Positions 61,167-64,000 of a stretch of DNA of 64,000 bases are shown one piece after another. Numbering within the stretch: position 1 is the stretch's first letter; each line of letters begins with the position of its first letter. Both the position numbers and the translations under genes were made by a program. Source of the stretch: Acidobacteriota bacterium (GTDB lineage Bacteria; Acidobacteriota; Blastocatellia; Pyrinomonadales; Pyrinomonadaceae). The notes under the pieces were generated by a model. That model ran no database searches. It was not told the DNA's origin and saw only the letters and a program-made list of their open reading frames with translations. The stretch is from NCBI GenBank assembly GCA_003385635.1, contig QQUY01000001.1, positions 1,086,001 to 1,150,000 on the forward strand, written 5' to 3'.

Positions 61167-63428
61167 ATGAATTCCAGAAGATTACTCTCGATCCGACTTC
61201 TTATTGGCCTATTGCTCGCGTTAGCGGGCACTTCTTATTCCCAGGGGGCGATCAGGCTGACATGGGAGGTCGTTAAATATGACATCACGGCGACTCTGCC
61301 TTCCGATTACAGCGCCGACAGAGACCTGGACGTAACGGCAGCGCTTGCCATCAAGAACATCAGCTCTTCCTCTTTTTCCAGGCTGACTCTAAGGATCAGT
61401 GATCAGGCACAGGTGTCTTCGGTAACGGCAAACGGATCAAACGCAGATTTCTCGAACTCACCGGAATCGACTGGCGGAGCCAAGCCTCTGCAGAGAGTCG
61501 TGGTCAGCCTTCCCGCAGTGGCGGCCGGTCAAACGACGAACGTATCTGTCAGATACAAGCTTGCTGTAAAGGAGAACGACGGCCTCGCATCCCTTTCTGA
61601 GGCGGGATCACAGTTCCTGCCGTTCTCGTTCTGGTATCCCACTCCTACAAGCTGGTTCTTTACGGGCGGAGCAGATTTTGCTCCGGTCAGAATTACCGTC
61701 AACGGCGCAGACGGTCAGTCGGTGTTCAGCGCTGGCTCCGGTACTGCAAACACATTCGACCTTCCTTTGAACGGCCAGCCCTTTTTTGTTGCGGGGACGT
61801 ACGAGAACACAGTTGTTGAGGGTGTCGAAGTTGCTTATCCGAAACGGGGATCGGCCGGGGCAAGGCCGGAGCGGGTCGAGACTCTCGCGTCAATTGCGAA
61901 GAAGGCAGACGCTTTTCTCTCACAGAGGCTTGGTAAGTCGTTGGGGGTTCCGATCCGGATCATTTGCGTAAAGCGGGGCGCGGGATTCTCCGATTCGGGA
62001 ACAGTCCTTGTAGACGAAGCGGTTCTTTCAAGAGCACAGATAGATTCATCGACCGTCCAGAATCTCGCAGAGGGACTTGCGAAGTCCTATCTAGGGAATG
62101 TGATCGCCGTCAATGACGATGGCTACGGTGTGATCAGGGAAGGCCTGTCGCGGTTTCTTGCAAACGAGTTTATAGAGACCGAGTACGGCGAAGCAGTGGC
62201 GGATGTGGAGCGCCTTCGCCAGCGTACCAGCTACTCTGCCATATCCGATCGTGACGCCCCTCTAAATGTAGTTACTCCCGCAGACGGCTATTACTACACC
62301 TCTACAGCGAACAAAGGATCGCTTATCTGGGGCTACCTTGCCCGAAGTGCGGGTGAGAACTTCTATTCGATCCTCAAGAACGAGAGCGAGGACAACTCGT
62401 TGACGCTCCCGGAAGTGCGATCGGCCTTCTCCAACCAGAAGGCCTATCTCGATTACACGATCGACCGTGTGACTGAGATGAACCTTATGATCGGCCTCCC
62501 TCAGAAAGCGGGCGGCTCGACCAAATCGGCATTGAGAAATCTAGGCGATATAGATGCCAACGTAGTGGTCACGGCGACGACAAAGGCCGGCAACAAGATA
62601 AGAACCAATGTGACGGTCAGGGCGAAGAATTTTGGGGAGGCGGTCTTTCAGACGGTGGAGGAGATCGTGAGAGTGGAGGTAGATGAACATAAGTCCTATC
62701 CGCAGACGAACTACTCCGACGACGTTGCGCCGAGGATCGCCGATGAGCCTGACCCCGTCCTTTTCGTCAAGCGTGAGTTTGACAGGCAGAAGTACTCCGA
62801 AGCGGAGACGAACGCGCTTGCGGTTCTCGGCCGGTATCCCGAGTTTCACGATGTGCGCGTTCTGCTCGCCAGATCCCAGCTTGCCGCCGGAAAGGTGACG
62901 GACGCTAGATCTAATTTTGAAAAAGTGCTCGGATCCGCTTTGCCCAGTGCGCAAAGCATCGCTTGGTCAGAGCTGGGTCTGGGCGAGATAGCCAAGAGGA
63001 CGGGACAGACGGCAGAGGCGGCCTCTCGGTTCAGGGCCGCGATACTTGCCGACGCGGAATACGGGGCCACGCTCGGGGCTCTTCGCGGGATTGTAGATTC
63101 AGGCGGAGGTTCGGCTGGCGAAGACGTCAAAGCATTCTTTTCTACGTTCGACAAGGCGGTTATCTCGAATAGCAAGGCACAGGTCGACGTCTTGCTTGCG
63201 GGCGGCGAGGTGTCGAGATTCTCCGCGAGTGTCACCGGTTCTGCACAGCAGTGGGTTACGGACGTTAGGTTCGCGTACGACGTTGATGGAGTTGATACAG
63301 TCGTAGGTGCCGAAGTCCAACTCAAGCTCCTGAACAGAGACGAAGAATCCGGTGTGGCGCTCTTCAGAATTTCACGTACGCCTTCGGGTCTGAAACTCAC
63401 GTCAGTAGATATCCTTGAGGTTGGGTAA
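61167..63428 (+). CDS. exported M1 aminopeptidase-like protein with lost active site, plus TPR
   Basis: A 753-residue exported protein. Signal peptide (LLIGLLLALAGTSYSQG); an N-terminal beta domain (YDITATLPSDYSADRDLDVTAALAIKN...) like that of M1 peptidases; a helical middle where VQNLAEGLAKSYLGN (298-311) aligns with the HELAHQWFGN block but has Ala301 and Lys306 in place of the two His, with Glu302 and the distal Glu325 (REGLSRFLA) kept; and two or three TPR-like repeats (about 540-650, FDRQKYSEAETNALAVLGRYPEFHDVRVLLARSQLAAG). A C-terminal beta domain closes it. Not catalytic as M1; probably a binding scaffold. It lies between kdsA and kdsC and abuts the latter. Confidence 0.8.
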   Translation: MNSRRLLSIRLLIGLLLALAGTSYSQGAIRLTWEVVKYDITATLPSDYSADRDLDVTAALAIKNISSSSFSRLTLRISDQAQVSSVTANGSNADFSNSPESTGGAKPLQRVVVSLPAVAAGQTTNVSVRYKLAVKENDGLASLSEAGSQFLPFSFWYPTPTSWFFTGGADFAPVRITVNGADGQSVFSAGSGTANTFDLPLNGQPFFVAGTYENTVVEGVEVAYPKRGSAGARPERVETLASIAKKADAFLSQRLGKSLGVPIRIICVKRGAGFSDSGTVLVDEAVLSRAQIDSSTVQNLAEGLAKSYLGNVIAVNDDGYGVIREGLSRFLANEFIETEYGEAVADVERLRQRTSYSAISDRDAPLNVVTPADGYYYTSTANKGSLIWGYLARSAGENFYSILKNESEDNSLTLPEVRSAFSNQKAYLDYTIDRVTEMNLMIGLPQKAGGSTKSALRNLGDIDANVVVTATTKAGNKIRTNVTVRAKNFGEAVFQTVEEIVRVEVDEHKSYPQTNYSDDVAPRIADEPDPVLFVKREFDRQKYSEAETNALAVLGRYPEFHDVRVLLARSQLAAGKVTDARSNFEKVLGSALPSAQSIAWSELGLGEIAKRTGQTAEAASRFRAAILADAEYGATLGALRGIVDSGGGSAGEDVKAFFSTFDKAVISNSKAQVDVLLAGGEVSRFSASVTGSAQQWVTDVRFAYDVDGVDTVVGAEVQLKLLNRDEESGVALFRISRTPSGLKLTSVDILEVG

Positions 63429-63962
63429 ATGATGAGTAAAGTGTTCGCCGGCTATAGCTCAGATATCGTTCGACGGGCAGCTCGTATCGAGCTGCTTCTT
63501 CTTGACTGTGACGGAGTGCTCACGGACGGAAGACTTTTCTTCTCGATTGAGGGTGAAGCGATGAAAGCATTCCACGTTCACGACGGCCAGGGCATTTCCA
63601 ATTGGCACCGATCGGGAGGCAGGACAGGGATCGTGACAGGCAGAAACTCTGCAATTGCGAAAGCAAGAGCGGACGAACTTGGGATCGAATTCTTCCTTGA
63701 TGACGTGTCCGACAAGGCCGCCGCTGTAGATGATCTGATTGCCAAGACCGGGATCGAGGCGGAAAAGATCGCATTCGTTGGCGACGACGTCGCTGATCTT
63801 GGTGCAATGAAACGATCGGGTCTGCCGATCGCAGTTAAAAATTCCGTGAAAGAGGTGAGCTCAATAGCGGCCTTTGTGACCAGTAAAAATGGTGGTCTCG
63901 GGGCGGTCAGAGAGGTTACCGACCTGCTCGTCTACAGCAGGCGGGAAGGGGTAGTAAAATAA
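63429..63962 (+). CDS. kdsC: 3-deoxy-D-manno-octulosonate 8-phosphate phosphatase (KdsC)
   Basis: A 177-residue C0-type HAD phosphatase that frees Kdo from Kdo-8-phosphate. Motif I is LLLDCDGVLTDG, with the two Asp intact; motif II is IVTGRNS; the conserved lysine region is DDVSDKAAAVDDL; motif IV is FVGDDVADLGAM. GQGISNWHRSGG and the C-terminal GGLGAVREVTDLLV are typical of KdsC. The ATG directly abuts the previous stop, so the two are co-translated. KdsA and KdsC are thus split by the pseudo-M1 gene. Confidence 0.93.
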   Translation: MMSKVFAGYSSDIVRRAARIELLLLDCDGVLTDGRLFFSIEGEAMKAFHVHDGQGISNWHRSGGRTGIVTGRNSAIAKARADELGIEFFLDDVSDKAAAVDDLIAKTGIEAEKIAFVGDDVADLGAMKRSGLPIAVKNSVKEVSSIAAFVTSKNGGLGAVREVTDLLVYSRREGVVK

Positions 63963-63975
63963 TCACCAACCGCGC

Positions 63976-63981
63976 TTGACA
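63976..63981 (+). promoter_or_regulatory. TTGACA -35-like hexamer at window end
   Basis: A perfect TTGACA lies 14 bp after the kdsC stop. The matching -10 would fall at about 63999, at the window edge, so it cannot be confirmed. Confidence 0.25.
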
Positions 63982-64000
63982 AAGAACGGGCCAACGTAGA

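Overview
The window reads as a chromosomal segment of a Gram-negative bacterium, most likely Acidobacteriota and probably a Blastocatellia/Pyrinomonadaceae-type genome. This is inference from gene content: an Oar-like TonB receptor with an N-terminal carboxypeptidase-regulatory domain, OmpR-type winged-helix domains fused through one membrane span to PD40 or TPR repeats, a Ser/Thr kinase fused to PD40 propellers, Kdo (LPS) genes, and many secreted repeat proteins. No rRNA, tRNA, CRISPR array or transposase was seen.

Layout. 1-3.2 kb: the 3' part of fabF, then etfB and etfA, split by a tract of 7-bp repeats. 3.4-4.8 kb: two small reverse-strand genes, one a secreted HExxH protein. 5.4-25.5 kb: a large accessory block for surface or secreted proteins. 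It holds three long fibre-like proteins (about 15-residue NTTG/NSFFG repeats, an S74-type intramolecular chaperone and a coiled coil), two FG-GAP/VCBS repeat proteins, a subtilisin carrying the same VCBS repeats, and two ToxR/CadC-like regulators. Each regulator is divergent from a small ORF(s)-fibre-VCBS gene run, so the arrangement occurs twice. 25.6-30.8 kb: a class III aminotransferase, a small membrane protein, a YyaL/DUF255 protein and two paralogous lipoproteins. 31-39 kb: a GAF/degenerate-GGDEF protein, a kinase-PD40 protein, a beta-CASP metallo-beta-lactamase nuclease, and an operon of retropepsin-like protease, RimK ligase and AspA/AstE-type hydrolase. 39.7-42.4 kb: two MacB/FtsX permeases. 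42.5-48.4 kb: sucD, a thioesterase, ndk, a zinc-ribbon membrane protein, nuoI, and an IrrE-like protein coupled to a GAF-RsbU phosphatase. 48.4-54.4 kb: a small ORF, a FecR-domain protein, a CPBP protease, kdsB, a small membrane protein and pyrG. 54.9-64 kb: the TonB receptor, two small membrane proteins, kdsA, a pseudo-M1 peptidase/TPR protein and kdsC.

How the genes fit together. PyrG makes the CTP that KdsB uses to activate Kdo, and KdsA and KdsC make Kdo, so 51.5-64 kb is an interrupted CMP-Kdo locus. EtfAB, SucD and NuoI are central energy-metabolism parts standing apart from their usual partners. The 5.4-25.5 kb block looks like a regulated system for displaying self-processing trimeric fibres.

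The most unusual DNA-level feature is a family of degenerate short repeats with strict 7-bp or 9-bp periods. They fill many intergenic gaps, run through start and stop codons, and occur inside the coiled-coil-coding parts of all three fibre genes. All calls come from reading the sequence; no database search was run.
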